From the NCBI GenBank assembly GCA_030690315.1, contig JAUYGY010000046.1, positions 62,001 to 126,000 of the forward strand: DNA of 64,000 nucleotides. The letters are read 5' to 3'. Under the pieces are notes generated by a model. That model had not been told where the DNA came from and searched no databases. It saw nothing but the letters and a program-made list of their open reading frames with translations. The translations under genes and the position numbers were made by a program. The number at the start of each line of letters is the position of its first letter. Positions within the stretch are counted from its first letter, which is position 1. This document shows, piece by piece, positions 1 through 9,702 of this stretch. The DNA is from Aequorivita sp. (lineage in GTDB: Bacteria; Bacteroidota; Bacteroidia; Flavobacteriales; Flavobacteriaceae).

Positions 1-2278
1 CGGTCCATTCGTAAGTAACTATGGTTAAATCGATATCGGGGTTTGAAGGTGTAGCATCAAGAAGCGGAAAATCGTCACCCAAACAGAGTATAACTTCAGC
101 AGGAAGATTTCCTGAAAGATCTTCAAGGTCACTCACTATAAGCTGGAAAAAAACGGTATTGAAACAGGTTGGTTCTGCAGCTTTTTCTACCCGTACATAA
201 ATTGTTTCGGGGTTTGTGGTATTTGTATATGCATCCGGATTTACAATCGGATTTTGATTTGCATCGGCATCAAACTGACTTAGGTGGAACGACGTATTAA
301 AAAGTGTAGGATCTTGGCCATTCAAAATGGTTGCTATTTGATCTTCCAAGTTAAAGATTTCGGTTCCGTTCCCGTCAACATCACAGGCGCTGATATCTGG
401 TGGGGTTACAATTTCGGGTTGTTGATTTTGCAGACTTAAAGTAATATCGTCTAGTGCTAAATCATTCCCACATCCACCAATGGAATTATTAATTAATACC
501 AATTGCACATCTGTATTTGCTCCTGTGTTGAAAACAATTGCAAATTCCTGCCAGTTCGGGTCTGGTCCATTGGGAATATCGCCCGTATTTGTTTCGGCAA
601 TAAGATTCCCCGAGGGGTCTTCAATCCTAAAGATTACGTTTGAAGGGATACTGTTTCCACCACAAATATTGGTGTCTGTATCATAAACTGTAGTTATCCA
701 TGCATTGAATGTATATTCGATGTTTTGGTCAAGACTAATGGTTCTTCTGTAAAATTCATCGGGAGCAAAGGAAGCATTAACGAAAAGCATTCTTCCATCC
801 ACATCGCCTTCGGTGTGGTCTTCCATGTCTGTAAACCATCCCGTATTTAATCCGGCAGAAGTATTTGAAATTGTATATTCCCCATCTTCCACTTGTGTTG
901 TACCATTGAAAACGTAGTTGGTGAAAGGTGTAGAAACGCGTCCTGTTCCAGTGCCGAAGTTTTCTTCAAAATCGACTCCTTCGCAGATGGGCTCGATAGT
1001 ACAGTCTGGACTGGTTAAAAATAAAATGTTTACACTATCTGAAATTACACAAAGACCTTGGGTAATTTCGAGTGTATAGGTATCTGAAGATGTTACAGTA
1101 ATAGTGGGGGTGGTTTCTCCTCCAGGACTCCATAAGTAGGTAGCCCCAGTGGGATCACCGGTAATTTCTGGGATTATTTCATAGGAAGGAGTATCGCATA
1201 AAGCCAAATCTGGGCCCAATTCCATGCTTAGATCTGATTTTGTTACTAATATTTCATCCGTAAGTACAACTACATCACCATTACAGTTTGTATAAGTTGC
1301 GCGAGCGGTATATGTGGAACCGCCACTATCAGGGCATACATTTATGGTTGGGTCGGTGCCAATCACGTTACCGCCAGAATCAAGCCAGGCAAATTCATAG
1401 GTTGGAGCACCTGCTGGAGAAAAGCTCCAAGCTTCATTGGTTGTTGTCCAAGGAGAATCGGATGTATTTCTTCCCGGAGGCACAAATGCTATGTTGCCAT
1501 CGTTATTTTGAATTCCTAATGCCGCATTTCCAAAATTCCAACCGGGGCAAGAAGGCTTGTCTTGCATATAAATTTCAATAACGTTGGAAAATTCATAAAA
1601 AACGACCATTTGGGTTGCCAATAAACTGTTGCAACTTAAGGAATACATAGGAACTTCATAATATGAAACTACTAAAACTCGGTTTGGAAATGTACCAAGC
1701 ACTTCATAACCTATCTCTTCAGTAGAAGATACCGATGGATCTATATCGTGACCTGGCAAAAAAACATTTGCTTCAGCCAAAGCTTCTTCAACATTGTTTG
1801 GGATATCAGAATCAAAACTATAAGCATTTGAGCCGCCACCAGTATCGCCGGGATCAACATCAAAACGTATTACTCCGTTTGAACCCACCTGAAATTCTGT
1901 TTCTATATTTCCGAAATAACAAAAATCAAAAGGAAGATTATCAACAGGTGACCATGCATCATCAATATCTGGGTTTAAGGAGTTTGCCAAGCCATTAAAA
2001 GGGAAGGGCGGATTGTAAGGAATAGATGTAACCGTGTAGTTGCTGCTCGACGTATCAAAGGTTTGCAGAAAGTTTGCTGTAATATCAGTACACGGATCTT
2101 GACCGCATTCAATATTAATGTCTGTTCCTGCATCTACAAAAAGTGAGCCTGGCCCCTGAGCAAATGCACTAAGAGAAAATAAACATAGAATCACAATTTG
2201 AATGGAGAAACTTCTTTTAAAGTTATCTTTAAAATAATGCTGATAACTTTGTAAATAGAGGGGTAATTTTTTATTCAT
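1..2278 (-). CDS. Large secreted/surface protein (T9SS/gliding-motility-associated type), C-terminus truncated by the window edge
   Basis: Minus-strand open frame from ATG at 2278 (MNKKLPLYLQSYQHYFKDNFKRSFSIQIVILCLFSLSAFAQGPGSLFVDAGTDINIECG...). Signal peptide, PKD-like and adhesin-like composition; no stop seen before the window start. Confidence 0.75.
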   Translation of the reverse strand, partial: MNKKLPLYLQSYQHYFKDNFKRSFSIQIVILCLFSLSAFAQGPGSLFVDAGTDINIECGQDPCTDITANFLQTFDTSSSNYTVTSIPYNPPFPFNGLANSLNPDIDDAWSPVDNLPFDFCYFGNIETEFQVGSNGVIRFDVDPGDTGGGSNAYSFDSDIPNNVEEALAEANVFLPGHDIDPSVSSTEEIGYEVLGTFPNRVLVVSYYEVPMYSLSCNSLLATQMVVFYEFSNVIEIYMQDKPSCPGWNFGNAALGIQNNDGNIAFVPPGRNTSDSPWTTTNEAWSFSPAGAPTYEFAWLDSGGNVIGTDPTINVCPDSGGSTYTARATYTNCNGDVVVLTDEILVTKSDLSMELGPDLALCDTPSYEIIPEITGDPTGATYLWSPGGETTPTITVTSSDTYTLEITQGLCVISDSVNILFLTSPDCTIEPICEGVDFEENFGTGTGRVSTPFTNYVFNGTTQVEDGEYTISNTSAGLNTGWFTDMEDHTEGDVDGRMLFVNASFAPDEFYRRTISLDQNIEYTFNAWITTVYDTDTNICGGNSIPSNVIFRIEDPSGNLIAETNTGDIPNGPDPNWQEFAIVFNTGANTDVQLVLINNSIGGCGNDLALDDITLSLQNQQPEIVTPPDISACDVDGNGTEIFNLEDQIATILNGQDPTLFNTSFHLSQFDADANQNPIVNPDAYTNTTNPETIYVRVEKAAEPTCFNTVFFQLIVSDLEDLSGNLPAEVILCLGDDFPLLDATPSNPDIDLTIVTYEWT

Positions 2279-2712
2279 AAAGTTTTTGTTGGGAATTATT
2301 AAAGTTTATTGTTTGTTAACTATTTTTTAACAGCGAAATATATGAAAATTTATAGGTTATTTAAAATCTTATGGGATTAGTTTGTAATTAAAAAAAACGG
2401 GGGAAACGAGGAAAACAGAAATATTGCCGCTCGCCCTTTCCGAATAATTTGGCTATTCATTGAGGCTGAATGTTTTGTCATTAGAAGTTTCCTTAAAGTT
2501 CTTTCGCTTTTTAATTTTAAAAATTTTACCCTTTTCAAATTTGAAATCAATTTAATACAGGTGAGAAAATAGATACTAAACGTGTTTGAATTGTTTTCGC
2601 TGAAAAATATTTTCCAGATTGTAAAGAGCTCTGGCGTAAAGATTTTTCCTTTTTAAGTATGAAATGATGTTAATTGCTTGTAAACTACAAAAAACACTTG
2701 CTAGGTGTTTTG

Positions 2713-2720
2713 TACATTTG
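2713..2720 (+). promoter_or_regulatory. Putative Bacteroidota -7 box TACATTTG upstream of hflX
   Basis: Matches TAnnTTTG; no convincing -33 TTG at standard spacing. Confidence 0.35.
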
Positions 2721-2736
2721 CCATATTCAGTTCACT

Positions 2737-2783
2737 AGTGGGTAGTGAGTAGTGAGTAGTGAGTAGTGAGTAGTGAGTAGTGA
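2737..2783. repeat. Heptamer tandem repeat (AGTGAGT)n, about 7 units
   Basis: AGT at 2737, 2744, 2751, 2758, 2765, 2772 and 2779; six exact GTAGTGA copies at 2742-2783. Confidence 0.95.
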
Positions 2784-2847
2784 ATAAAGTAATCAGTATT
2801 TATAGTATCACAAGCATTAATAATTTCAACAGCACCAACAAACATAT

Positions 2848-4059
2848 ATGATAGAGCAAGCAGATATTTCATACGAAAAAACAGTATTGATCGGGTTAAT
2901 TACCCAAAATCAAGACGAAACAAAATCACAAGAATATCTGGATGAGCTTGAATTTTTGGCTTACACTGCTGGGGGCGAAGTGCTAAAACGCTTCACCCAA
3001 AAAATGGATGTTCCCAATCCCAAAACATTCATTGGCACTGGAAAGTTAGAGGAAGTGAAAAATTTTGTGGAAGAAAATGAGGTGGGTGTAGTTATTTTTG
3101 ATGATGAACTTTCGCCCGGCCAACAAAAAAACATTCAAAAGGAATTGGACTGTAAAGTGCTGGACCGAACCAATTTGATTCTGGATATTTTTGCACAGCG
3201 CGCACAAACAAGTTATGCGCGAACCCAAGTTGAACTTGCCCAATATCAATATTTGTTGCCGCGTCTTGCCGGAATGTGGACTCACTTAGAGCGGCAGCGT
3301 GGTGGTATCGGGATGCGCGGCCCGGGGGAAACGGAAATTGAAACAGATAGAAGGATAGTTCGTGACCGAATTTCTCTGCTAAAAGAAAAACTGAAAAAAA
3401 TTGACCGCCAAATGGAAGTGCAACGCGGAAATCGTGGCGCTTTGGTGCGTGTGGCTTTGGTGGGTTATACCAATGTGGGAAAATCTACTTTGATGAACGT
3501 GATTAGCAAAAGTGACGTTTTTGCCGAAAATAAATTATTTGCAACGCTGGATACAACGGTTAGGAAAGTTGTTATTGGAAATCTTCCGTTTTTGCTTACC
3601 GATACAGTTGGTTTTATTAGAAAACTGCCAACTCAGCTTGTTGAATCTTTTAAGGGAACCCTTGATGAGGTGCGCGAAGCCGATTTGCTTTTGCATGTTG
3701 TGGATATTAGCCATGCTTCATTTGAGCAGCATATAGATTCGGTAAATAAAACTCTCGAGGAAATAGGAAGCGCCGATAAACCAACTATTATGGTTTTTAA
3801 CAAAATTGACGCGTACCATCCCGAGGAAATTGAGGAAGACGATTTAATGACCGAAAAAACCAAAGCACATTACACTTTGGAAGAATGGAAACAAACGTGG
3901 ATGGCAAAATTGAATGGTGATGCCATTTTCATTTCGGCCTTAAATAAAGAAAACTTCAGCGAATTCCGTAAACTTGTTTATGATAAAGTGAAGGAAATAC
4001 ACACCACCCGCTTTCCCTACAATAGCTTTCTGTATGAAGAATATACTGAGGAAGAATAA
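2848..4059 (+). CDS. hflX: GTPase HflX
   Basis: ORF translation: GPGETEIETDRR, GYTNVGKSTLMN, DTVGFIRKLP, NKID motifs. Confidence 0.95.
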   Translation: MIEQADISYEKTVLIGLITQNQDETKSQEYLDELEFLAYTAGGEVLKRFTQKMDVPNPKTFIGTGKLEEVKNFVEENEVGVVIFDDELSPGQQKNIQKELDCKVLDRTNLILDIFAQRAQTSYARTQVELAQYQYLLPRLAGMWTHLERQRGGIGMRGPGETEIETDRRIVRDRISLLKEKLKKIDRQMEVQRGNRGALVRVALVGYTNVGKSTLMNVISKSDVFAENKLFATLDTTVRKVVIGNLPFLLTDTVGFIRKLPTQLVESFKGTLDEVREADLLLHVVDISHASFEQHIDSVNKTLEEIGSADKPTIMVFNKIDAYHPEEIEEDDLMTEKTKAHYTLEEWKQTWMAKLNGDAIFISALNKENFSEFRKLVYDKVKEIHTTRFPYNSFLYEEYTEEE

Positions 4060-4080
4060 GCCTTTCTGGAAGATATAAAC

Positions 4081-4121
4081 AATAAAAAGCCGATTCAAAA
4101 TGTTTGAATCGGCTTTTTATT
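4081..4121. terminator. Bidirectional intrinsic terminator between convergent genes
   Basis: AAAAAGCCGATTCAAA-atg-TTTGAATCGGCTTTTT. Confidence 0.9.
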
Positions 4122-4135
4122 TATTGAAATTTCTA

Positions 4136-5062
4136 TTAAAATCCGTAAGTCAAACCAACCCCCAAAGTCTCACGAATTTGGAAACCCTGCACGGCATTGT
4201 CATCATAAATAGCCTGAAAAGTAACGTTTGAAGTGATGTATCTGTTTACCCTCATCACAAGATTAAAAGTATAATCAACGTCAACATTTTGTGGATCTTC
4301 GAGATAATTTGAATAAAGATTCAAAATGTTTTCTGCGGAAATGTTCGCCATAATATTGAACTTTGCATACGCCGAAACGGAAGCTCCAAATTCAAAACGA
4401 CTGGTTTCATTGGCGTCAACCCCGAAGTATTTGTTTTCATTATAAGCATCCAAAGCCCCAGGAACACTTTCATTTACTGTTGTAAAATCTTTATCAACCA
4501 ATATAAATTTTGCAGTTGCGGGTGAAATGTTTACGAACAGATTGTCGCTTTTTTTCCAAAGCATCCCAGGACCAAACTGAATATAAGCAGGTGACAGAAT
4601 ATGGGTAGTTTCGGTACGGTATCCTTCGTCATCGGAATTCAGGTCTTCATTAAACTCATACCCTTTCGCAAATTGAGTTTTGAAGTTTAAAAACAACGAA
4701 TAGTACCAATTGCTTTCTTTTATTTGTCGTCCCAAAATGGAATTGAATTCCAAACGGTCATTGGTCTTGCGGGAGTATTTATCATCCTTGTTTTTGGTGA
4801 TGCCATATTCGCCGGTCAAACGATTGTTCCAAGAAATTTTATCGTACTTATAATTAAAATCATAAGTAAGGGAAAGGTTCCCGGAGTAATTTGAGGTTCC
4901 TCCACCCGTCCATTCGTGGTTGAATGCCGCTTGGTTGAAAAGTAGCGAAATATTGCCGGCACGCGTCCAGCCATTGGGAACCGTATCTTTTGGGGTTTCC
5001 TCCTGAGAGAAGATAGTTAAAGGAATAGTGAAAAGGACTGTGAGGAGTAAAAGTTTTTTCAT
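4136..5062 (-). CDS. DUF3078 domain-containing outer-membrane protein
   Basis: Signal peptide, beta-strand-rich, 'GWTRAGNISLLFNQAAFNHEWTGGGTSNYSGN' typical of DUF3078. Confidence 0.8.
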   Translation of the reverse strand: MKKLLLLTVLFTIPLTIFSQEETPKDTVPNGWTRAGNISLLFNQAAFNHEWTGGGTSNYSGNLSLTYDFNYKYDKISWNNRLTGEYGITKNKDDKYSRKTNDRLEFNSILGRQIKESNWYYSLFLNFKTQFAKGYEFNEDLNSDDEGYRTETTHILSPAYIQFGPGMLWKKSDNLFVNISPATAKFILVDKDFTTVNESVPGALDAYNENKYFGVDANETSRFEFGASVSAYAKFNIMANISAENILNLYSNYLEDPQNVDVDYTFNLVMRVNRYITSNVTFQAIYDDNAVQGFQIRETLGVGLTYGF

Positions 5063-5168
5063 GTTGTAAAGATTTTATTCTTTGCAAAAATAACAACTCT
5101 TTTTTTAGGGAAAGGCAAACAAATAGTAAAAATGGGTCTTTAAGATTGACGTTGATTCTGTGGACCTT

Positions 5169-5675
5169 CTATCTTTTTTTATAAAGCGGTACTGAAGAGC
5201 AAGCCTCCCCATACATAATGCTTTTTGCAACTGGCTGAAGTTTTTGTGCCAAAAGTACATACGCGTTTTGCGGAATTGGTTTATGGGCGCAACCTTTGAT
5301 GATTACGGGTTTGTCTGTGTATTCGGAAACATCAATATTTTGAAGCAATTCAGCAAAAAGAATGCTTTCCAATTCTTCCAAATTTCCAACAGTAACTTTC
5401 TTGGCATAGGGAGCCAAATGAAGCGATAAAAGTATGTATGCCCAGCCGGGTATTATTGCATCAGTACTACAAAAAAGCGCCACATATTTATTTTCATATT
5501 GGTTCCAATTGTGTTCTTTCGCCTTTTCACGGAATTCACTTTCGCGAAGCACAATACCTTCCATTAACCACTGTGAAATATCAAAAGAAACTCGTTCTCC
5601 TTTAGGGTATATTTCCTCAAGATCAAAGGTTAAAAGTTTGCTGTTCGCTACGCGGTTTATGATTTCGTCAGACAC
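5169..5675 (-). CDS. DUF2480 family protein
   Basis: ORF (GTG start) MSDEIINRVANSKLLTFDLEEIYPKGERVSFDISQWL...; resembles the DUF2480 family found near suf genes in Bacteroidota. Confidence 0.75.
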   Translation of the reverse strand: MSDEIINRVANSKLLTFDLEEIYPKGERVSFDISQWLMEGIVLRESEFREKAKEHNWNQYENKYVALFCSTDAIIPGWAYILLSLHLAPYAKKVTVGNLEELESILFAELLQNIDVSEYTDKPVIIKGCAHKPIPQNAYVLLAQKLQPVAKSIMYGEACSSVPLYKKR

Positions 5676-5714
5676 ACTAAAAGTTATTGAGTTACTGTGG
5701 TATTAAGTTATAAA

Positions 5715-5749
5715 TTACTGCCAACTGTGACTGAATACTGCTAACTAAA
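5715..5749. repeat. Degenerate heptamer array, ACT core
   Basis: ACT at 5717, 5724, 5730, 5737 and 5744 (spacing 7,6,7,7). Confidence 0.7.
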
Positions 5750-6073
5750 TTAAAGCATTCCCAATTCCAACTTCGCCTCTTCGCTCATCAAATCTTGGGT
5801 CCATGGCGGGTCGAAGGTTATTTCTACTTCGGCGTCTTTTATCATTTTCATTGATTTCACTTTATCTTCCACTTCCATCGGTAAACTTTCTGCTACCGGG
5901 CAATTTGGGGTGGTGAGGGTCATCAATATTTTTACTTCCATATCCTCATTTACAAAAACGTCGTAAATAAGTCCGAGTTCATAAATATCAACCGGAATTT
6001 CGGGGTCGTAAATGGTTTTCAGGACGGCTACTATTTTTTCGCCCAATTCAGCCATGTCTATTTCTGCTTCCAT
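5750..6073 (-). CDS. sufT: SUF system assembly protein, MIP18/DUF59 family (SufT-like)
   Basis: IYDPEIPVDIYELGLIYDV, TTPNCPVAESLP, DPPWTQDLMSEEAK motifs. Confidence 0.85.
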   Translation of the reverse strand: MEAEIDMAELGEKIVAVLKTIYDPEIPVDIYELGLIYDVFVNEDMEVKILMTLTTPNCPVAESLPMEVEDKVKSMKMIKDAEVEITFDPPWTQDLMSEEAKLELGML

Positions 6074-6077
6074 CTTC

Positions 6078-6503
6078 TTAATTTTTTAATTGTGTTTGGT
6101 ATGCCAAGGCATACATTTTCATTTGCTTGATCATTGAGACCAACCCATTGGCACGGGTTGGCGAAAGGTGTTCTTTCAGCCCAATTTCATCAATAAAATT
6201 GGTATTTGCATCCAGTATTGCTTGCGGGTTTTGGTTTGAAAAAACCCGCACCAAAACAGCGATTATTCCTTTTGTAATTATGGCGTCGCTATCTGCAGTA
6301 AAAATGATTTTTCCATCTTTCATTTCAGAATTTAGCCATACTTTGCTTTGGCAACCTTTTATCAGTTTGTCGTCGTTCTTCAGGTTTTCATTAATAAGCG
6401 GAAGCGATTTGCCAAGATCTATCATATATTCATAGCGCTGCATCCAATCTTCAAACATGGAGAACTCATCGATCAATTCTTCCTGTATCTCTTCAATCGT
6501 CAT
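6078..6503 (-). CDS. sufE: SufE family Fe-S assembly protein
   Basis: KGCQSKVWL active-site motif, SPTRANGL. Confidence 0.92.
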   Translation of the reverse strand: MTIEEIQEELIDEFSMFEDWMQRYEYMIDLGKSLPLINENLKNDDKLIKGCQSKVWLNSEMKDGKIIFTADSDAIITKGIIAVLVRVFSNQNPQAILDANTNFIDEIGLKEHLSPTRANGLVSMIKQMKMYALAYQTQLKN

Positions 6504-6512
6504 ATTTTTCTT

Positions 6513-6953
6513 TTAATTATTTGCGCCTTTTGAAGCACTGAGCAAAACACTTCTATCTGTTTTTGAATAAAATGTTAGCGTTCCGTTATCCAAAGTGTAT
6601 GACCCCGTATTGTTTAGCGCATCCAAAAAATCCCGCTCAGATTTCATCAAATTTTTGTCCATACACGCTTTTTCGCTCACGGCAAGATCAGTAAAACTGA
6701 TGGCGTAAAGATCAAGGGTGTAATTTCCGAAAATGGAATTGCATCCAGTAGTTCCTCTTACGGAATTATCTATAGCAGAAAGTGTAAATGTTGGATTTGT
6801 AGTATTGGTAAGTTTCTTTCCATTAATGGCAGTAACCGTGTAACTGCCCGTTAACTGTACGCTTTCGGCAACGCCAATTACTCTTTTAGTTTCATCGCAA
6901 CTGGTGAATATTATTGTAAATATCAATAGTGATAATGTGGCAAGTGTTTTCAT
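6513..6953 (-). CDS. META domain (HslJ-like) lipoprotein; start set at MKTLATLS
   Basis: Lipobox FTSCDE; 'GTTGCNSIFGNYTLD' META-domain motif. Confidence 0.8.
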   Translation of the reverse strand: MKTLATLSLLIFTIIFTSCDETKRVIGVAESVQLTGSYTVTAINGKKLTNTTNPTFTLSAIDNSVRGTTGCNSIFGNYTLDLYAISFTDLAVSEKACMDKNLMKSERDFLDALNNTGSYTLDNGTLTFYSKTDRSVLLSASKGANN

Positions 6954-7010
6954 ATTAGTTTTGTTTAAAAATTGAAAATCAAAGTTCAAGTTTTAACTTT
7001 TAGTGATGGG

Positions 7011-8228
7011 TTAACTTAACATCATTTTAGCTTTTTTTACGGCGTTTACCAAAGCATCCACTTCTTCCAAAGTATTGTAAAATGCGAAGGAAGCCCGCAC
7101 CGTACCGGGTATTTTATAAAAATCCATAATCGGTTGGGCGCAGTGGTGGCCGGTTCTCACGGCAATACCAAGTTTGTCAACGATCGTTCCAATATCGTAT
7201 GGATGAATTCCTTCAATATTAAAGGAAACTACCGAGGTTTTATCGGGGCCAGTACCGTAAATTTTTAAACCTTCAATTTCCAAAAGCTTTTCGGTGGCGT
7301 ATTTCAAAAGTTCATTTTCGTGCTTTTCAATCGCCTCAAAACCGATGGCGTTTAAATAATCAATCGCCACTCCAAATGCAATTCCGCCACAAATATTGGG
7401 CGTTCCAGCTTCAAATTTATGCGGAAGCCCCGCGTAAGTGGTTTTTTCAAAGGTAACTTCTGCAATCATCTCACCACCGCCTTGGTAGGGCGCAAGTTTG
7501 TTGCCCCATTCTTCTTTCATATAAAGAATGCCAACGCCAGTTGGGCCACACATTTTATGGGCTGAGGTTACGTAGAAATCTACATCCAGTTTTTGAAGAT
7601 CGGGTTTTATATGGGAGCAGGATTGTGCGCCGTCAATAAGCACGGCAGCTCCAACTTGGTGTGCTTTTTCAATAATTTTTGCGATAGGATTTATGGTTCC
7701 CAATGCGTTCGAAATATGGTTTACAAAAACCAGTTTCGTTTTTTCGGAAAGCAATTTTTCATATTCCGAAAAAATTAGAATGCCCTCTTCGTTCATCGGA
7801 ATTACTTTCAAAATGGCGCCAGTCTTTTCACAAAGCATCTGCCACGGCACGATATTGCTGTGATGCTCCATTGCGGAAACGATTATTTCATCGCCCTTTT
7901 TTAGAATATCCGAAAACCCGTTTGCAACAAGATTTATTCCGTGGGTTGTTCCCGCGGTGAAAATGATTTCGTAGGCTTCTTTCGCATTAAAATGGGTTTG
8001 TATTTTTTTTCGCGCAGCTTCGTAAGCATCCGTAGCTTCCTGCGAAAGTGTGTGTACGCCACGGTGAATGTTTGCGTTGTAATTGCTGTAATAATCAACA
8101 ATAGCATCAATAACCTGCTGCGGTTTTTGAGAAGTAGCGGCATTGTCCAAATACACCAACGGATAGCCGTTTACCTTCCTTTTGAGGATTGGGAAATCGT
8201 TGCGTATTTTTTGGATATTGAATGGCAT
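7011..8228 (-). CDS. sufS: Cysteine desulfurase SufS
   Basis: YLDNAATSQKPQ, HSNIVPWQ, TSAHKMCGPTGVGILY, RTGHHCAQP. Confidence 0.95.
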   Translation of the reverse strand: MPFNIQKIRNDFPILKRKVNGYPLVYLDNAATSQKPQQVIDAIVDYYSNYNANIHRGVHTLSQEATDAYEAARKKIQTHFNAKEAYEIIFTAGTTHGINLVANGFSDILKKGDEIIVSAMEHHSNIVPWQMLCEKTGAILKVIPMNEEGILIFSEYEKLLSEKTKLVFVNHISNALGTINPIAKIIEKAHQVGAAVLIDGAQSCSHIKPDLQKLDVDFYVTSAHKMCGPTGVGILYMKEEWGNKLAPYQGGGEMIAEVTFEKTTYAGLPHKFEAGTPNICGGIAFGVAIDYLNAIGFEAIEKHENELLKYATEKLLEIEGLKIYGTGPDKTSVVSFNIEGIHPYDIGTIVDKLGIAVRTGHHCAQPIMDFYKIPGTVRASFAFYNTLEEVDALVNAVKKAKMMLS

Positions 8229-8267
8229 TTTTAAAATTTATGAATTTGTAATTGGGAGTTGGTTTTT

Positions 8268-8312
8268 GCCACGAATACACGAATAAAAATATAATTACTC
8301 GTGTATTCGCGG
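8268..8312. repeat. Palindromic intergenic repeat (REP-like) between sufD and sufS
   Basis: gccacgaatacacgaataa ... ttactcgtgtattcgcgg inverted repeat. Confidence 0.75.
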
Positions 8313-8321
8313 TTATTTAAA

Positions 8322-9635
8322 TTACAGATCAAACCCCAAACTAACCCCAATTTTATTGGCAATAAGTTTGTTTATCCGCATCTTCAATTCGGGGATTTTT
8401 ACGCTTTCCAAAACGGTGTTTGCAAAAGCATACATCAATAAAGCGCGTGCTTCCTTCAATCCAATTCCGCGGCTGCGCAAGTAAAACAAAGCATCTTCAT
8501 CAAACTGGCCAATGGTGCATCCGTGTGAACATTTCACATCGTCCGCAAAAATCTCCAATTGTGGTTTGGCGTTGATTGTTGCTTTATCGTCAATTAAAAT
8601 GTTGTTGTTTTGTTGAAAAGCATCGGTTTTCTGGGCATCCTTTTCAACAATAATTTTTCCGTTGAAAACCCCTGTGGACGATTCCGCAAACAGCCCTTTG
8701 TAGTCTTGGTGGCTTTCGCAATTTGGCGCAATGTGATGAACCAAAGTATTATGATCTACGTGTTGGTTGGCTTTCAAAATAGTAATTCCTTTTAATGTGG
8801 AATCACAACGTTCTCCTTTTTGATAAAAGTTGAGGTTGTTTCGAACCAGATTTCCGCCAAAGGCAAATGTATGTACGTTGCAAACGGTTTCGCGTTGCTG
8901 TGATATATAAGTATTGTCTATTAACGAAGCGGTTGCTTCATCATTTTGAATTTTATAATAATCAACATAAGCGCGCTTTTCAGCGAAAATTTCTGTTACG
9001 GAATTGGTCAAAACTTCGTTGCGGGAAAGGCTTTGGTGGCGCTCAATAATTTGAACGTGCGCATTTTCACCAACCACAATCAAGTTTCTTGGCTGAAGAA
9101 ACATTGCAGCTTCATTGCCGGTAGAAAAATTGATTATTTCGATGGGCTTTTCAACTTCTTTGTGTGCTGGAATATTTATGTAGGCCCCTTCTTTTGTGAA
9201 AGCTGTATTGAGTGCTGTTAAGCTATCACTTTTTGCCGCTTTGTTGAAATAAGCCTCAATTACAGGCTTGTATTTGCTTTTGTTTAAAGCTGCAGACATC
9301 AAACAAACATCCAGCGAATCGTGCGTTGTTTCTGAAAGGAAAGAGTTGTAAACCCCATCCACAAAAACAAGTTTGTAAGTGTCTATTTCGTGAAGGAAAT
9401 ATTTGCGAACATCGTGTAGTTCTACATTGCGTTCCTTGTTTGAATAAATGCTATAATTAGTTTTCAGCAGTGAATTGAGCGATGTATATTTCCAAGCTTC
9501 CTCTTTTTTGGTGGGGAAACCTTTTTCCTCGAAGATTTTAATGGCGTTGTTCCGAAGGTCATGCAACGGCGAATCAAACTCTAAATAATCTTCGAGAGCA
9601 ATGTATGATGATAATAATTTGTCTTTAAAACTCAT
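8322..9635 (-). CDS. sufD: Fe-S cluster assembly protein SufD
   Basis: KCSHGCTIGQFDEDALFYLRSRGI motif; synteny with sufC, sufB and sufS. Confidence 0.95.
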   Translation of the reverse strand: MSFKDKLLSSYIALEDYLEFDSPLHDLRNNAIKIFEEKGFPTKKEEAWKYTSLNSLLKTNYSIYSNKERNVELHDVRKYFLHEIDTYKLVFVDGVYNSFLSETTHDSLDVCLMSAALNKSKYKPVIEAYFNKAAKSDSLTALNTAFTKEGAYINIPAHKEVEKPIEIINFSTGNEAAMFLQPRNLIVVGENAHVQIIERHQSLSRNEVLTNSVTEIFAEKRAYVDYYKIQNDEATASLIDNTYISQQRETVCNVHTFAFGGNLVRNNLNFYQKGERCDSTLKGITILKANQHVDHNTLVHHIAPNCESHQDYKGLFAESSTGVFNGKIIVEKDAQKTDAFQQNNNILIDDKATINAKPQLEIFADDVKCSHGCTIGQFDEDALFYLRSRGIGLKEARALLMYAFANTVLESVKIPELKMRINKLIANKIGVSLGFDL

Positions 9636-9642
9636 CTTTTTC

Positions 9643-9670
9643 AGTTATGAGTTATGAGTTATGGGTTATA
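9643..9670. repeat. Heptamer array (AGTTATG)n upstream of sufD
   Basis: AGT at 9643, 9650 and 9657, then GGT at 9664. Confidence 0.85.
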
Positions 9671-9702
9671 AAAAAATATAAGCCATATACTATAACTAAA
9701 TT

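Noticed and set aside
480-1998. Plus-strand ORFs at 480, 1288 and 1735
   Set aside because: Antisense to a continuous minus-strand secreted-protein frame with a signal peptide.
2737-2783. CRISPR or VNTR coding repeat
   Set aside because: 7-bp period with no spacers and no open frame through it.
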